From contig CAWDJF010000001.1 in NCBI GenBank assembly GCA_963802575.1, forward strand, positions 248,001 through 312,000: a DNA stretch of 64,000 nucleotides. Direction: 5' to 3'. The notes under the pieces are model-generated. The model worked only from the letters and a program-made list of their open reading frames with translations. It was not told where the DNA came from and did no database searches. The position numbers were made by a program, and so were the translations under genes. This document shows, piece by piece, positions 41,595 through 50,772 of the stretch (position 1 is its first letter; every line of letters begins with the position of its first letter). This DNA comes from DATFTE01 sp963802575. Its GTDB lineage: Bacteria > Acidobacteriota > Terriglobia > Terriglobales > Acidobacteriaceae.

Positions 41595-42965
41595 GTGTCT
41601 CTCTCCGACCAACTAGGCTTCAGTTTCAAGCCGCCTGAGCGCCGCGTCTGGACGGTGCGCGACCTGGTTACCGCCGTCCGCACTTCTCTGGAGCGCGAAT
41701 ACGGCGACACCTGGGTGGAAGGTGAGATTTCGAATTTCCGCGCGCACGATTCCGGACATCTTTATTTCACGCTCAAAGACCAGAGCACCCAGATTCGCAT
41801 CGTGATGTTCCGCTCGCAGGCGAGGCTGCTGCGCTTTCGTCCCGCGGATGGCATGCAGGTAGTGGTGCGCGGGCGCGTCACTATTTATGAAGGCCGCGGA
41901 GAGCTGCAAATTTCCGCGGAATATCTGGAACCTAAGGGAGCCGGAGCGCTGCAGATTGCCTTCGAGCAACTAAAGGCGAAGCTGCAGGCGGAAGGGCTGT
42001 TCGAAACTTCGCGGAAGAAACCAATTCCAGCGTTGCCACGCCGGATCGGTATCGTGACTTCTCCGCAGGCGGCGGCCTTGCGTGACATCTTGCACATTCT
42101 GCACCGGCGGCATCACACGGTGAATGTCTTGATCTTTGCCGCGCAGGTGCAGGGCGAAGCTGCTGCTGGAGAAGTCGCCGCCGCAGTGCGCTACTTCAAT
42201 AAAGCAGGATGCGTGGACGTCATCATCGTCGCGCGCGGCGGGGGTTCCGCAGAGGATCTGGCGGCTTTCAATCATGAAGGCCTGGCGCGAACCATCGCTG
42301 GTTCCGAGATTCCCGTGATTTCCGCGATAGGGCACGAGACCGATTTCACGATTATCGATTTTGTGGCGGACTTGCGGGCTCCGACCCCGTCGGCCGCGGC
42401 AGAACTGGTAATTCTCTCGCGGCAGCAGATCGAAGAGCAGGCCGACGGATTGCAGCAGCGGCTCGCGCGAGCTATGCGCTACCGGCTGCTGATGGGCCGA
42501 CAGGCGCTGACCGAAATGGCTCAGCATGGCGCCTTCGCCCGCATGATGGACGGCATCAACCAACGCGGGCAGAAATTGGACGAAACTACCTTGCGGCTGG
42601 AGCGCGTGGAGCGGGCGATTCTTGAGCGGCATCGCCGGCGCTGGGAAACGGCTGCGGCCGCGGTGCGGCATTACGATGCGCGTCGCGTATTAGCGGGCGT
42701 ACGCAAGGAACTCGATGCACGCATGGCGGCCATGTCATCGGCGATGACAAACGTGCTGTTGCGGCGCAGAGCGAAGCTGGACCAATTTTCGGGCGAGATT
42801 GAAGCCCTTTCTCCTGTGGCGATTCTGGAACGCGGGTACGCCCTGGTGTTCGACGCGTCGGGCAAATTGGTGAAGGATGCGTCGCAGGTGAACGCAGGCG
42901 ATGAGATTTCGGCGCGGGTCGCGAAGGGGACGATTGAGAGCGTGGTGAAGAACACGCGGGAGTGA
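41595..42965 (+). CDS. xseA: Exodeoxyribonuclease VII large subunit
   Basis: 456 aa from a GTG start (MSLSDQLGFSFKPPERRVWT). XseA with XseB degrades single-stranded DNA in both directions. The N-terminal OB-fold shows VEGEISNFRAHDSGHLYFTL and LRFRPADGMQVVVRGRVTIY. The catalytic domain has PRRIGIVTSPQAAALRDILH, IIVARGGGSAEDLAAFNHEG, SAIGHETDFTIIDFVADLRA and PTPSAAAELV. The C-terminal coiled coil ends with ILERGYALVFDASGKLV. No xseB-like small gene lies directly downstream. Confidence 0.95.
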   Translation: MSLSDQLGFSFKPPERRVWTVRDLVTAVRTSLEREYGDTWVEGEISNFRAHDSGHLYFTLKDQSTQIRIVMFRSQARLLRFRPADGMQVVVRGRVTIYEGRGELQISAEYLEPKGAGALQIAFEQLKAKLQAEGLFETSRKKPIPALPRRIGIVTSPQAAALRDILHILHRRHHTVNVLIFAAQVQGEAAAGEVAAAVRYFNKAGCVDVIIVARGGGSAEDLAAFNHEGLARTIAGSEIPVISAIGHETDFTIIDFVADLRAPTPSAAAELVILSRQQIEEQADGLQQRLARAMRYRLLMGRQALTEMAQHGAFARMMDGINQRGQKLDETTLRLERVERAILERHRRRWETAAAAVRHYDARRVLAGVRKELDARMAAMSSAMTNVLLRRRAKLDQFSGEIEALSPVAILERGYALVFDASGKLVKDASQVNAGDEISARVAKGTIESVVKNTRE

Positions 42966-43162
42966 CGTGCACGTCTTATTCCCGGGGGACAAGGCTATTC
43001 CGAGCCGATTCCCCCATGCGCTCCCGGCAGCAGATTTCTTGCGTTTCTCGAAATGACGATCCTTAGAATGCAATGACCCGTATGCCGCAGGCTGAATCGC
43101 GAAATAGTAGATTACAATGGGCTTGAGTCTTGCAAATCTGCAGAAAATAGGGATCGGATTTC

Positions 43163-44038
43163 ATGTTTGCAGCGCCGTGGCCGCCGATGTCGGTGAGTTC
43201 GATCATCGATATTTTGCTGGTTGCGCTCATCATTTACGAGTTTCTGGCCCTGATCAAGGGCACGCGGGCTTCGCTCATGCTGGTGGGCGTGGCCGCGATG
43301 GCGCTGGTGTTTTATTTTTCCCGCCTCGGGGAACTGACCACCCTGCACTGGCTGATCAGTACGCTGCTTCCCTACGCAGTCTTCGCGCTGATCGTCGTCT
43401 TTTCCGCGGAGATTCGGCAAGCCCTGGCGCGTTTGGGACGCAAGCTCACCTTCAGCCGCACTCCGGCAGAGGCCGACGCGTATGATGACATTGCCCTGGC
43501 GGCGAATCTGTTTTCCCAGAATCAGACTGGCGCGTTGATCGTGATCGAACGCGAGATTGGGTTGCGCACTTACATTGAAAGTGGCGTTCCGCTCGATGCG
43601 CATCTTTCCTACGATCTGCTCGCAACAATTTTTCGGCCGAGCGCGCCGCTGCACGATGGAGCGGTGATTGTGCAAGGCGACCGCATTGCAGCGGCAGCAT
43701 GTTTCCTTCCCCTGTCTATGAACCCTGTGCTTTCAACCCAGTTGGGCACGCGGCATCGCGCTGGCATCGGCGTGACCGAAGAGACCGATGCGATTGCAGT
43801 GATTGTCTCGGAAGAAACGGGCGCGATCAGCATCGCCGTCGGCGGAAAGATTGAACGCGACCTGACTGTGGAGGAACTGCGCGAGCGCATGGGCAAACTG
43901 TTGCGCCGCTATGTTTCTGCAGCGACTTTGCCGACCCCAATCGCCAATGGCGGGGAAACGTCAGAAGATGGTCTTTCGCAAAACTCGGGATTACCGCACA
44001 ACGCGGAAAGCCGCTCGAACACGGGAGCGGATGACTAG
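43163..44038 (+). CDS. cdaA: Diadenylate cyclase CdaA
   Basis: 291 aa. CdaA makes c-di-AMP from two ATP and is membrane-anchored. Three N-terminal helices (SSIIDILLVALIIYEFLALI; ASLMLVGVAAMALVFYF; TLLPYAVFALIVVF) precede the DAC domain. The catalytic motifs are LHDGAVIVQGDRIAAAACFL (DGA) and GTRHRAGIGVTEETDAIAVI (RHR). A Ser-rich tail of about 25 residues follows. First gene of the cdaA-cdaR-glmM cluster, conserved in many phyla. The ATG at 43187 is an alternative start. Confidence 0.95.
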   Translation: MFAAPWPPMSVSSIIDILLVALIIYEFLALIKGTRASLMLVGVAAMALVFYFSRLGELTTLHWLISTLLPYAVFALIVVFSAEIRQALARLGRKLTFSRTPAEADAYDDIALAANLFSQNQTGALIVIEREIGLRTYIESGVPLDAHLSYDLLATIFRPSAPLHDGAVIVQGDRIAAAACFLPLSMNPVLSTQLGTRHRAGIGVTEETDAIAVIVSEETGAISIAVGGKIERDLTVEELRERMGKLLRRYVSAATLPTPIANGGETSEDGLSQNSGLPHNAESRSNTGADD

Positions 44039-44040
44039 CC

Positions 44041-44712
44041 ATGAATGACCTCCTGCGCAGGTACGTGACCAACAATCTGGCATTAAAATTGATCTCGCTG
44101 GCGCTGGCGGTTGGACTCTGGCTGGCCGTGGCGCGGGATCCGGTGGATGAGATCCCCATTGATGTGCCCATCGAGTTTCACAATGTGCCTGGGAACCTGG
44201 AGATCAGCACGGAAAATATTCCTCGAACCCAAATCAGGCTGCGCGGCCCGGAGAGAGTGGTGCATCGCCTGCAAACTTCCGATGTGCACGTAGAAATTGA
44301 TCTCGAACATGTCAACGGTCCGGGGGAGCGGACTTTCGATTTGACCGCAGAGCACGTGACGAAGCCGCATGATCTGGCGGTGGTACAGATTGTACCTGCG
44401 CAGTTTCGCCTGACATTCGACACGCGATTGACCAAGATGGTGGAAGTGCATCCCCGGGTGATCGGGACGTTTGCGACAGGGCTACAGATCGCCAAAATTG
44501 AAGTGGCCCCGTCGAGCATCCAGATCAGTGGCCCTCAAAAACGCGTAGAAGCAGTGGAGGCCGCGATCACCGATGCCATTGACGCAAGCGGAACCATGGA
44601 CCGAAACAGTTTTGTCACTCACGCGTACGTCTCCGACCCGCTGGTGCAGGTGGTCAATCCTGGGCCGATTCACGTGACGGTGATTATGGAGAATACGCCC
44701 GGCTCGCGCTGA
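44041..44712 (+). CDS. cdaR: YbbR/CdaR domain protein, regulator of CdaA
   Basis: 223 aa. A single N-terminal helix (NLALKLISLALAVGLWLAVA) anchors the protein, followed by two or more YbbR repeats facing outside (VPIEFHNVPGNLEISTENIP; VEVHPRVIGTFATGLQIAKI). YbbR proteins bind CdaA and modulate its activity. It starts three bases after cdaA stops and is followed 16 bases later by glmM. The function follows from this conserved order. Confidence 0.9.
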   Translation: MNDLLRRYVTNNLALKLISLALAVGLWLAVARDPVDEIPIDVPIEFHNVPGNLEISTENIPRTQIRLRGPERVVHRLQTSDVHVEIDLEHVNGPGERTFDLTAEHVTKPHDLAVVQIVPAQFRLTFDTRLTKMVEVHPRVIGTFATGLQIAKIEVAPSSIQISGPQKRVEAVEAAITDAIDASGTMDRNSFVTHAYVSDPLVQVVNPGPIHVTVIMENTPGSR

Positions 44713-44728
44713 TTCTAAGACATCAACC

Positions 44729-46105
44729 ATGACAACCCAGGTTAGACAACTTTTCGGAACTGACGGGATTCGGGGAGTCGCCGGCGAATTTCCTTTGACC
44801 CTGGAAAGCACCTATCTCATTGGCCGCGCCTTGGGGCACGATTTGATTCGATCGAACCGGAAAGCGCGGGTGGTGATTGGGCAGGACACTCGTGAATCGA
44901 GCGGATGGATTGCGGACCGCGTTGCACTGGGGCTGAACTCCGTGGGAGTCGAGGTGCACAGTGCTGGAATCATCACCACGCCCGGTGTAGCGTATCTGGC
45001 ACGCTCTCGGAAATACGATGCGGGCGTGGTAATTTCGGCGTCGCACAATCCGTGGACCGACAACGGCATTAAAGTTTTTTCGGGTGATGGTTACAAACTT
45101 CCCGATTCCCATGAGTTGAAGATCGAGCAGGAAATTTTCGGATTGCTGCAGAATCCGCAGGCGCATCCGGAACCGTCGGAAAAGCCCTCGCCGAGCCTGC
45201 CTGGAGAAGCGGCGCTGCGGAACGCCTACATTTCCTGGTTAGCGGGCAGTGTGAAAGAGAATCTTGGACAACTGCACGTCCTGATCGATTGCGCGAATGG
45301 TGCAGCAACGGCGGAGGCTCCTGAGCTTTTTCGTCACTGCGGGATAGGAGCAACATTCCTGTGCGCGTCTCCGGATGGCAAGAACATTAACGACAATTGC
45401 GGAGCGCTGCATCCGGAGGCCATTGCGCGGTTCATGGCGGATAGTCCCGGGCGATTCGATCTGGGGGTGACCTTCGACGGCGACGCGGATCGCGCGCTCT
45501 TCAGCGATGCCAATGGCCGCGTGGTGAATGGGGACGCGGTTCTGCTGCTGGTTGGGCGCGACTGGCAGGCGCGAGGTGCGCTGACGGGTTCGACGATCGT
45601 CGCGACCACCATGTCGAACATGGGTCTTGAAGTGGCTCTACGAAAAGCTGGCATTCGCATGCTACGCGCGAATGTGGGCGATAAATATGTGCTGGAGGAG
45701 ATGCAGAAAACCGGTGCGATCTTGGGCGGAGAACAATCGGGACACATTATTTTCCGTGACGGAGAAGCAACAACCGGGGATGGATTGCTGACAGCGCTGC
45801 GGGTTATGGAGATCATGGCGCGGACGGGGCGTCCACTGCACGAGCTGATTTCCGATCTCAAAGTGTTCCCCCAGACGATTGAGAATGTGCGGGTACGCGA
45901 GAAGAAGCCGTTCGCGCAGGTTCCCGAGATTCAGCAGGCGATTGCGGCAGCCGAGCGCGAACTCGATGGCAACGGGCGCGTCGTAGTGCGCTATTCAGGG
46001 ACCGAGGCCTTGGCGCGCGTCATGGTAGAAGCCGAATCGGAGGAGAAAATGAAGGCACTGGCGAGCGGGATTGCCGGGGCGATTCGGGCGGCACTGGGGG
46101 CTTGA
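44729..46105 (+). CDS. glmM: Phosphoglucosamine mutase
   Basis: 458 aa. GlmM interconverts glucosamine-6-P and glucosamine-1-P for UDP-GlcNAc, hence peptidoglycan and LPS. Motifs: LFGTDGIRGVAGEFPLTLES at the start, VVISASHNPWTDNGIKVFSG with the phosphorylated Ser, VTFDGDADRALFSDANG (metal-binding DGDAD), GEQSGHIIFRDGEATTGDGL and VRYSGTEALARVMVEAES. Third gene of the c-di-AMP cluster. CdaA and GlmM are known to interact in other bacteria. Confidence 0.96.
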   Translation: MTTQVRQLFGTDGIRGVAGEFPLTLESTYLIGRALGHDLIRSNRKARVVIGQDTRESSGWIADRVALGLNSVGVEVHSAGIITTPGVAYLARSRKYDAGVVISASHNPWTDNGIKVFSGDGYKLPDSHELKIEQEIFGLLQNPQAHPEPSEKPSPSLPGEAALRNAYISWLAGSVKENLGQLHVLIDCANGAATAEAPELFRHCGIGATFLCASPDGKNINDNCGALHPEAIARFMADSPGRFDLGVTFDGDADRALFSDANGRVVNGDAVLLLVGRDWQARGALTGSTIVATTMSNMGLEVALRKAGIRMLRANVGDKYVLEEMQKTGAILGGEQSGHIIFRDGEATTGDGLLTALRVMEIMARTGRPLHELISDLKVFPQTIENVRVREKKPFAQVPEIQQAIAAAERELDGNGRVVVRYSGTEALARVMVEAESEEKMKALASGIAGAIRAALGA

Positions 46106-46191
46106 AAGGCTTCACCACAGAGGCACAGAGTCACAGAGAAAGCCTTGGGCTTAAAGAAGCCCGGTAGAACTAGTGCTCTCCCTGGTTATTC
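46106..46191. repeat. Family F repeat between glmM and the 61-aa ORF
   Basis: caccacagaggcacagagtc tract, the same family as the tracts near 14360 and 15950. Confidence 0.5.
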
Positions 46192-46377
46192 ATGATGAAT
46201 TTTCTGAGCGGCGTGGCTAGTCTGTGGAATCTAGCCCTGCTGATCGTGGCGCTGGGGACGGTGATCTGGTTTATTTATTCGTTCGCGCTACGGCGACTGA
46301 TGCGCGCACGGCGGATTGAGGGGCTACGGAACAAGCGGTTGATGCGCGAAGCGGCGGAACGGAAACAAGAACCGTAG
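46192..46377 (+). CDS. 61-aa membrane protein
   Basis: One hydrophobic helix (SLWNLALLIVALGTVIWFIY SF) followed by a strongly basic tail (RRLMRARRIEGLRNKRLMRE). Two tandem ATGs. Convergent with polA. Unknown function; composition supports a real small protein. Confidence 0.55.
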   Translation: MMNFLSGVASLWNLALLIVALGTVIWFIYSFALRRLMRARRIEGLRNKRLMREAAERKQEP

Positions 46378-46416
46378 GTCGGGAAAATGCTTGCCCGCGA
46401 TTGAACCAATTCCTTC

Positions 46417-49203
46417 TTACTCCAGGTCCCGCCAGTTTGGTCCCACTCCAATGTCTACCTGTAACGGCACGCTGAGCGGGTGGACCTTTTCCATGTACTC
46501 GCGCACCAGCGATTTCATGATGTCGACTTCGGCCTCGGGAACTTCAAAGACAAGTTCGTCGTGGACCTGAAGTGTCATGCGCGACTTCAAATCGCGCTCG
46601 CGCAGTGCCTCGTCGATGCGGATCATGGCGATTTTGATGAGGTCGGCGGCAGTGCCTTGCAGCGGAGTGTTCACGGCGGTTCGCTCGGCGAATCCGCGGA
46701 AGTTGAAATTCTTGCTGTTAATGTCAGGGATGGGGCGGATGCGCCCAAACAGCGTTTTGACTTTCTGCTCGCGGCGCGCCTCGGCCAGCGTGTCGTCGAT
46801 AAATTTGCGCACGCCGCTATATTTTTCGAAGTAGGCTTCGATGAACCTCTTGGCTTCGCCGGGTTCGATACCGAGATTCTGCGAAAGACCGAAGGCCGAA
46901 AGTCCGTACACGATGCCGAAATTGACGACTTTGGCCTGGCGGCGGTGGTCGGCGGTCACCATGAGCGGAGGCACGCCGAATACCTGTGAGGCGGTGAGCG
47001 TATGAATGTCGTCGCCGCGACGATAAGCCTCGACCAGCAGTGGATCTTTCGAGAAGTGCGCGAGCAGGCGGAGTTCGATCTGCGAATAGTCGGCCGCGAG
47101 CAAGACGTTTCCGGGATCAGCGGTAAAAGCAGCGCGGATTTCGCGTCCCAACTCGGTGCGGATGGGAATGTTCTGCAGGTTGGGATTGGCGGACGAGAGC
47201 CTTCCCGTGGCGGTGCCAGTTTGCGCGAAGGTAGTGTGCAGACGTCCGCTGGCAGCACTCAGCAAAGCGGGAAGCGCGTCGACATAGGTGGACTTCAGTT
47301 TGGTCAATTGGCGATATTCGAGCACCAGGCGCGGGACATCGTGCTCGAGCGCGAGTTTTTCCAAAATATCGACTGCCGTCGACGTGGTTTTTCCTTTGCC
47401 GTACTTCACCGGCGCGGGCAATCCCATCTTGTTGAAGAGCACGTCACCCAATTGTTTGGGAGAGCTGATGTTGAATTCGAAGCCCGCCTTCTCGTAAATC
47501 TCCCTGGCCTTGATGTCGATTTCCCGCTCGAGGCGAGAGGACATCTCGCCCAGATTTTTGCGATCGATCTTCACTCCGGCCTGCTCCATGCGCTGCAGAA
47601 CGGGCACCAGCGGAAGATCGATTTCTTCGTAAAGCTTGAGCAGGCCCGCGTTTTCGACGTCGCGACGAAGCGTGGTGGCCAGGCGTCCCGTGATATCGGC
47701 GGACTCGGGCAGGGTGCCTCCCAACTTCAGATTGAAACGGCGGAGGGCCACGTCGGGAAGGCGATGCGAAGAGTAAGTCGGATCGAGCAGATAGGAATAG
47801 AGCATGGAATCGTGCGCGACTCCGCGGACCTCGATTCCTTGCTCCTCGAAAACGTGCATAGCTGTTTTGTAATCATGGATGGCTTTCGGGACAGCGGGAT
47901 CGGCCAGCACTGAGTTGAGCTTCTGCCAGGCTTCGTCGGCATCCGGCGAAACGGTCACGGCAGACCCGGAAACCGATGCGATCGCCAGATTGCGTTTGCG
48001 GCGAGCGGGTTCTTCGATCGCGGCCGTGAGCGGCAGCAATCGCTCCTCGTTCTCATCTTCTTCAACTTCCTCCTCGCTGACCGGAGGCGTTTCGGCTTCG
48101 ACTGCCACGGCGAGCGCGCCTTCGGAGGAGGTCGATTTCAGCACAGCTTCCACGTCCGCCGCGGATTTCGCTTCTGAGTACTGAGCTTCGCTGACTTCAA
48201 CAACCGGTAACAGTTCTTTCAGCAGTGACGTGAACTCGAGTTCGGTAAACAAAGCGCGGAGCGATTCTAGGTCGGGTGCTCCGACTCTCATCGCATCGAC
48301 ATTGAGTTCGATGGGAACATGGCAATCGATGGTCGCCATCTGCTTGCTGAACAGAACGGTGTCGCGGTTGTTCAGCAGCGACTCACGATAGGTTTTCTTT
48401 TCTACTTCAGCGGCATGGTCGAGGGCGGCCTCGACCGATCCGAAGCGCTTGATGAGTTCGACCGATCCTTTATCTCCAATGCCGGGAGCGCCGGGAATAT
48501 TGTCGACGCTGTCTCCGCGCAGAGCCATCACATCCACGACGCGTTCGGGAGGAACACCGAGGATCTCTTCGACCTTGGCGGCGTCGCAGATCAGATTATC
48601 TTTCGGCGGATTCAGCACCAGGATGCGGTCATTCACCAGTTGCAACATGTCTTTGTCGCTGGAGACGACGTAAACGCCGTAATCTTTTTCAACTGCCTGG
48701 GTCGCCAAGGTCCCGATGACGTCGTCGGCCTCGTAACCGGATTGTTCGAGGATCGGGATGCGATAGGCTTCGAGGGCTCTCCGAATATAAGGTACTTGCA
48801 ACACCAGTTCCTGCGGCATCTCGGAGCGGTTGGCCTTGTATCCCTTGTACTCAATCTCCTGGAAGGTCTGCGTCTTGAGATCGAACTTGCGGACTTTGGT
48901 GACAGCCTCCGCCCGCTGATCGCGGAACGTTGGCGCGGCCACATCGAAGACCGCGGCGAGGTATTCGGGAGAGAAATCGTCGCGCAGCTTTCGCAGCATG
49001 TTCACGAATACGTAGGTGGCAGCGGTGGGAAGTCCGGTTTTGGTTGTCATGCCGCGCTGCCGGGCCATGGCATGATAGGCACGGAAGATGAAGGACATGG
49101 TGTCGATGAGGTAGAGGCGGCCGTGGTCTTTGCCATTCGCCTTTGGGGTGGACTTCGTGGCCTGAGCGCGATCGGCAGCCGAGGATTTTTTACGGGAGGG
49201 CAA
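46417..49203 (-). CDS. polA: DNA polymerase I
   Basis: 928 aa. A 5'-3' flap nuclease (YLIDTMSFIFRAYHAMARQR to GAPGIGDKGSVELIKRFGS), a proofreading-like domain and a family A polymerase. Polymerase motifs: AADYSQIELRLLAHFSKDP (motif A), DHRRQAKVVNFGIVYGLSAF (motif B) and MTLQVHDELVFEVPEAEVD (motif C). In the middle domain the expected DxE catalytic pair is replaced by LAVAVEAETPP. An acidic insert (VSEEEVEEDENEERL) follows, although HDYKTAMHVF and DSMLYSYLLDP are kept. Proofreading is therefore probably lost, as in Taq-type enzymes. Confidence 0.95.
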   Translation of the reverse strand: MPSRKKSSAADRAQATKSTPKANGKDHGRLYLIDTMSFIFRAYHAMARQRGMTTKTGLPTAATYVFVNMLRKLRDDFSPEYLAAVFDVAAPTFRDQRAEAVTKVRKFDLKTQTFQEIEYKGYKANRSEMPQELVLQVPYIRRALEAYRIPILEQSGYEADDVIGTLATQAVEKDYGVYVVSSDKDMLQLVNDRILVLNPPKDNLICDAAKVEEILGVPPERVVDVMALRGDSVDNIPGAPGIGDKGSVELIKRFGSVEAALDHAAEVEKKTYRESLLNNRDTVLFSKQMATIDCHVPIELNVDAMRVGAPDLESLRALFTELEFTSLLKELLPVVEVSEAQYSEAKSAADVEAVLKSTSSEGALAVAVEAETPPVSEEEVEEDENEERLLPLTAAIEEPARRKRNLAIASVSGSAVTVSPDADEAWQKLNSVLADPAVPKAIHDYKTAMHVFEEQGIEVRGVAHDSMLYSYLLDPTYSSHRLPDVALRRFNLKLGGTLPESADITGRLATTLRRDVENAGLLKLYEEIDLPLVPVLQRMEQAGVKIDRKNLGEMSSRLEREIDIKAREIYEKAGFEFNISSPKQLGDVLFNKMGLPAPVKYGKGKTTSTAVDILEKLALEHDVPRLVLEYRQLTKLKSTYVDALPALLSAASGRLHTTFAQTGTATGRLSSANPNLQNIPIRTELGREIRAAFTADPGNVLLAADYSQIELRLLAHFSKDPLLVEAYRRGDDIHTLTASQVFGVPPLMVTADHRRQAKVVNFGIVYGLSAFGLSQNLGIEPGEAKRFIEAYFEKYSGVRKFIDDTLAEARREQKVKTLFGRIRPIPDINSKNFNFRGFAERTAVNTPLQGTAADLIKIAMIRIDEALRERDLKSRMTLQVHDELVFEVPEAEVDIMKSLVREYMEKVHPLSVPLQVDIGVGPNWRDLE

Positions 49204-49276
49204 GAACCTAGTTTAAAGCTTGCACTCAGCACTCAGCAATCAGCATCACCCATTGGCCATGCGGTAGTCTGAGCGC

Positions 49277-49387
49277 ATGAAGCGGTCGCTGCTGATTGGG
49301 ACAGGAATCATACTGGCGCTGGTTGTTTTACTGGTGTCTTTACGCTTATCTAACCCGCGAAGCGCCAAACCCCGGTCTCATCGCTAA
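49277..49387 (+). CDS. 36-aa single-helix membrane peptide
   Basis: MKRSLLIGTGIILALVVLLV then SLRLSNPRSAKPRSHR. A basic N-terminus, one hydrophobic helix and a basic tail. It lies between repeats and the cdo-like gene. It could be a real small protein or chance. Confidence 0.3.
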   Translation: MKRSLLIGTGIILALVVLLVSLRLSNPRSAKPRSHR

Positions 49388-49411
49388 CGCGATATGGCTG
49401 AGTGCTGAATG

Positions 49412-49993
49412 CTAGCTCTTTTTCCCGTATTCCGTCGTGTAGTGCAGCTTGATTTCCCCGCAGGTACCTTGCTCGGGCGAGTAGACGACGCACGAATCGA
49501 AAGGTTGGGAATACACGTGCAGGCTCACGGCACGCTGGTTGAATTCGCGTGGATTCAGCACCCCATGCACGGGGTCGCTCGGATCTACGGCGCAGGGATG
49601 CGCAGGGTTCATCTCGAGGGTTTCGGCGAGTTCTAGCTGGCAAGTGCCCTTTTCCAGATCCTGCGAGACCAGATGGTAATTCTCGACCTGGAGACGTCCG
49701 ACGGGGACGGCCATCCAGCAATTCTGATCTTTATGATTGTGGACAGAACTGGCTTGGCCGATATCCCAACAGATGGCGATGAGCTCGTAGTGGGGAGTCT
49801 TGTCGATCAGGTTGCGGGTATAGTGCTGGCGATCCCAACAGAGATAGGGCTCGAGCGTGTCGGCCGCCACAGGGGTCTCGGTAAGGAATTGCAGGACAGT
49901 CTCCACCTTGCGGAAAGCAGTATCGGGAATCTTGCGTAGTTCAGCGACGAAATCGTGGATGGAAACCTGCTTGGAAACTGTCTGTTGGGCCAT
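49412..49993 (-). CDS. Cysteine dioxygenase family protein
   Basis: 193 aa from the ATG at 49993 (MAQQTVSKQVSIHDFVAELR). A cupin with the CDO iron site: SSVHNHKDQNCWMAVPVGRL provides two His and the conserved Cys region, and VSLHVYSQPFDSCVVYSPEQ the third His and Tyr-bearing segment. CDO oxidises cysteine to cysteine sulfinate; some bacterial relatives use 3-mercaptopropionate. The longer frame to 50047 runs into an AGCACT-type repeat, so the internal start is preferred. Confidence 0.88.
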   Translation of the reverse strand: MAQQTVSKQVSIHDFVAELRKIPDTAFRKVETVLQFLTETPVAADTLEPYLCWDRQHYTRNLIDKTPHYELIAICWDIGQASSVHNHKDQNCWMAVPVGRLQVENYHLVSQDLEKGTCQLELAETLEMNPAHPCAVDPSDPVHGVLNPREFNQRAVSLHVYSQPFDSCVVYSPEQGTCGEIKLHYTTEYGKKS

Positions 49994-50168
49994 GGGTCCC
50001 CCGAAGAAATAGTATAGCGCTGGAAATCGGCACTTAGCACTTGGCATTTAGCCCCAGCGGCCGCGGGGCTGATACAGGCGGCTAGGACTCACGCGATACT
50101 CACAGCCCAGCCGCTGGCTGGTTTTCAAACGTTCGGTGATAAACTCCGTTCGGAAAGACGATGAATCC

Positions 50169-50708
50169 ATGAAACCACCATCGAACGTCAAGACGCCAGC
50201 GCAATACATCGCCTCACTCCCCGCCGATCGTGCGAAGACGATCGCGACGGTGCGCGCACTCGTGAACAAGCACATTCCGCGTGGCTACGATGAGTGCCTC
50301 GTCTGGGGCACGATCGGCTGGACGATTCCCCTGTCTCGATATCCCGACACTTACAACCAGCAGCCGATCTGCTACGTCGCGGTCTCGTCGCAGAAGAACT
50401 ACTGCTCGCTCTACATGATGGGCGCGTTTTGGGGTGCGAGTCAGCTCGAGCAGCTGAAGGCGGCGTTCAAGGCGGCGGGGAAGAAGCTCGACATGGGGAA
50501 GTGTTGCGTTCATTTCAAGTCGCCGGACGATTTGCCGCTCGAAGCGATTGGCAAGCTGATCTCGGCGATTTCGAGCGAGAAGTGGATCGAGATGTACGAA
50601 CAATCGCGCTTGATGACCAAGGCGGGGCAGGCGCAGATGGCGAAGCAACGCGCCCCATCGGCGAGCAAGGTGGCCGCCAAGCGCGTCGACACAAAGCGTC
50701 GGCGGTAA
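50169..50708 (+). CDS. DUF1801 (YdhG-like) domain protein
   Basis: 179 aa from the ATG at 50169 (MKPPSNVKTPAQYIASLPAD). DUF1801 pattern: YIASLPADRAKTIATVRALV, RGYDECLVWGTIGWTIPLSR, NYCSLYMMGAFWGASQLEQL and GKCCVHFKSPDDLPLEAIGK. The fold is CyaY/YjbR-like. A basic, low-complexity tail (SASKVAAKRVDTKRRR) is unusual and could bind nucleic acid. Function unknown. Confidence 0.85.
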   Translation: MKPPSNVKTPAQYIASLPADRAKTIATVRALVNKHIPRGYDECLVWGTIGWTIPLSRYPDTYNQQPICYVAVSSQKNYCSLYMMGAFWGASQLEQLKAAFKAAGKKLDMGKCCVHFKSPDDLPLEAIGKLISAISSEKWIEMYEQSRLMTKAGQAQMAKQRAPSASKVAAKRVDTKRRR

Positions 50709-50772
50709 ACTTCCCACCGTATCGCTTTTTGATCCTAAGAAGCATTAAGTGCCAAGTGCTCAATGCTGGTTT

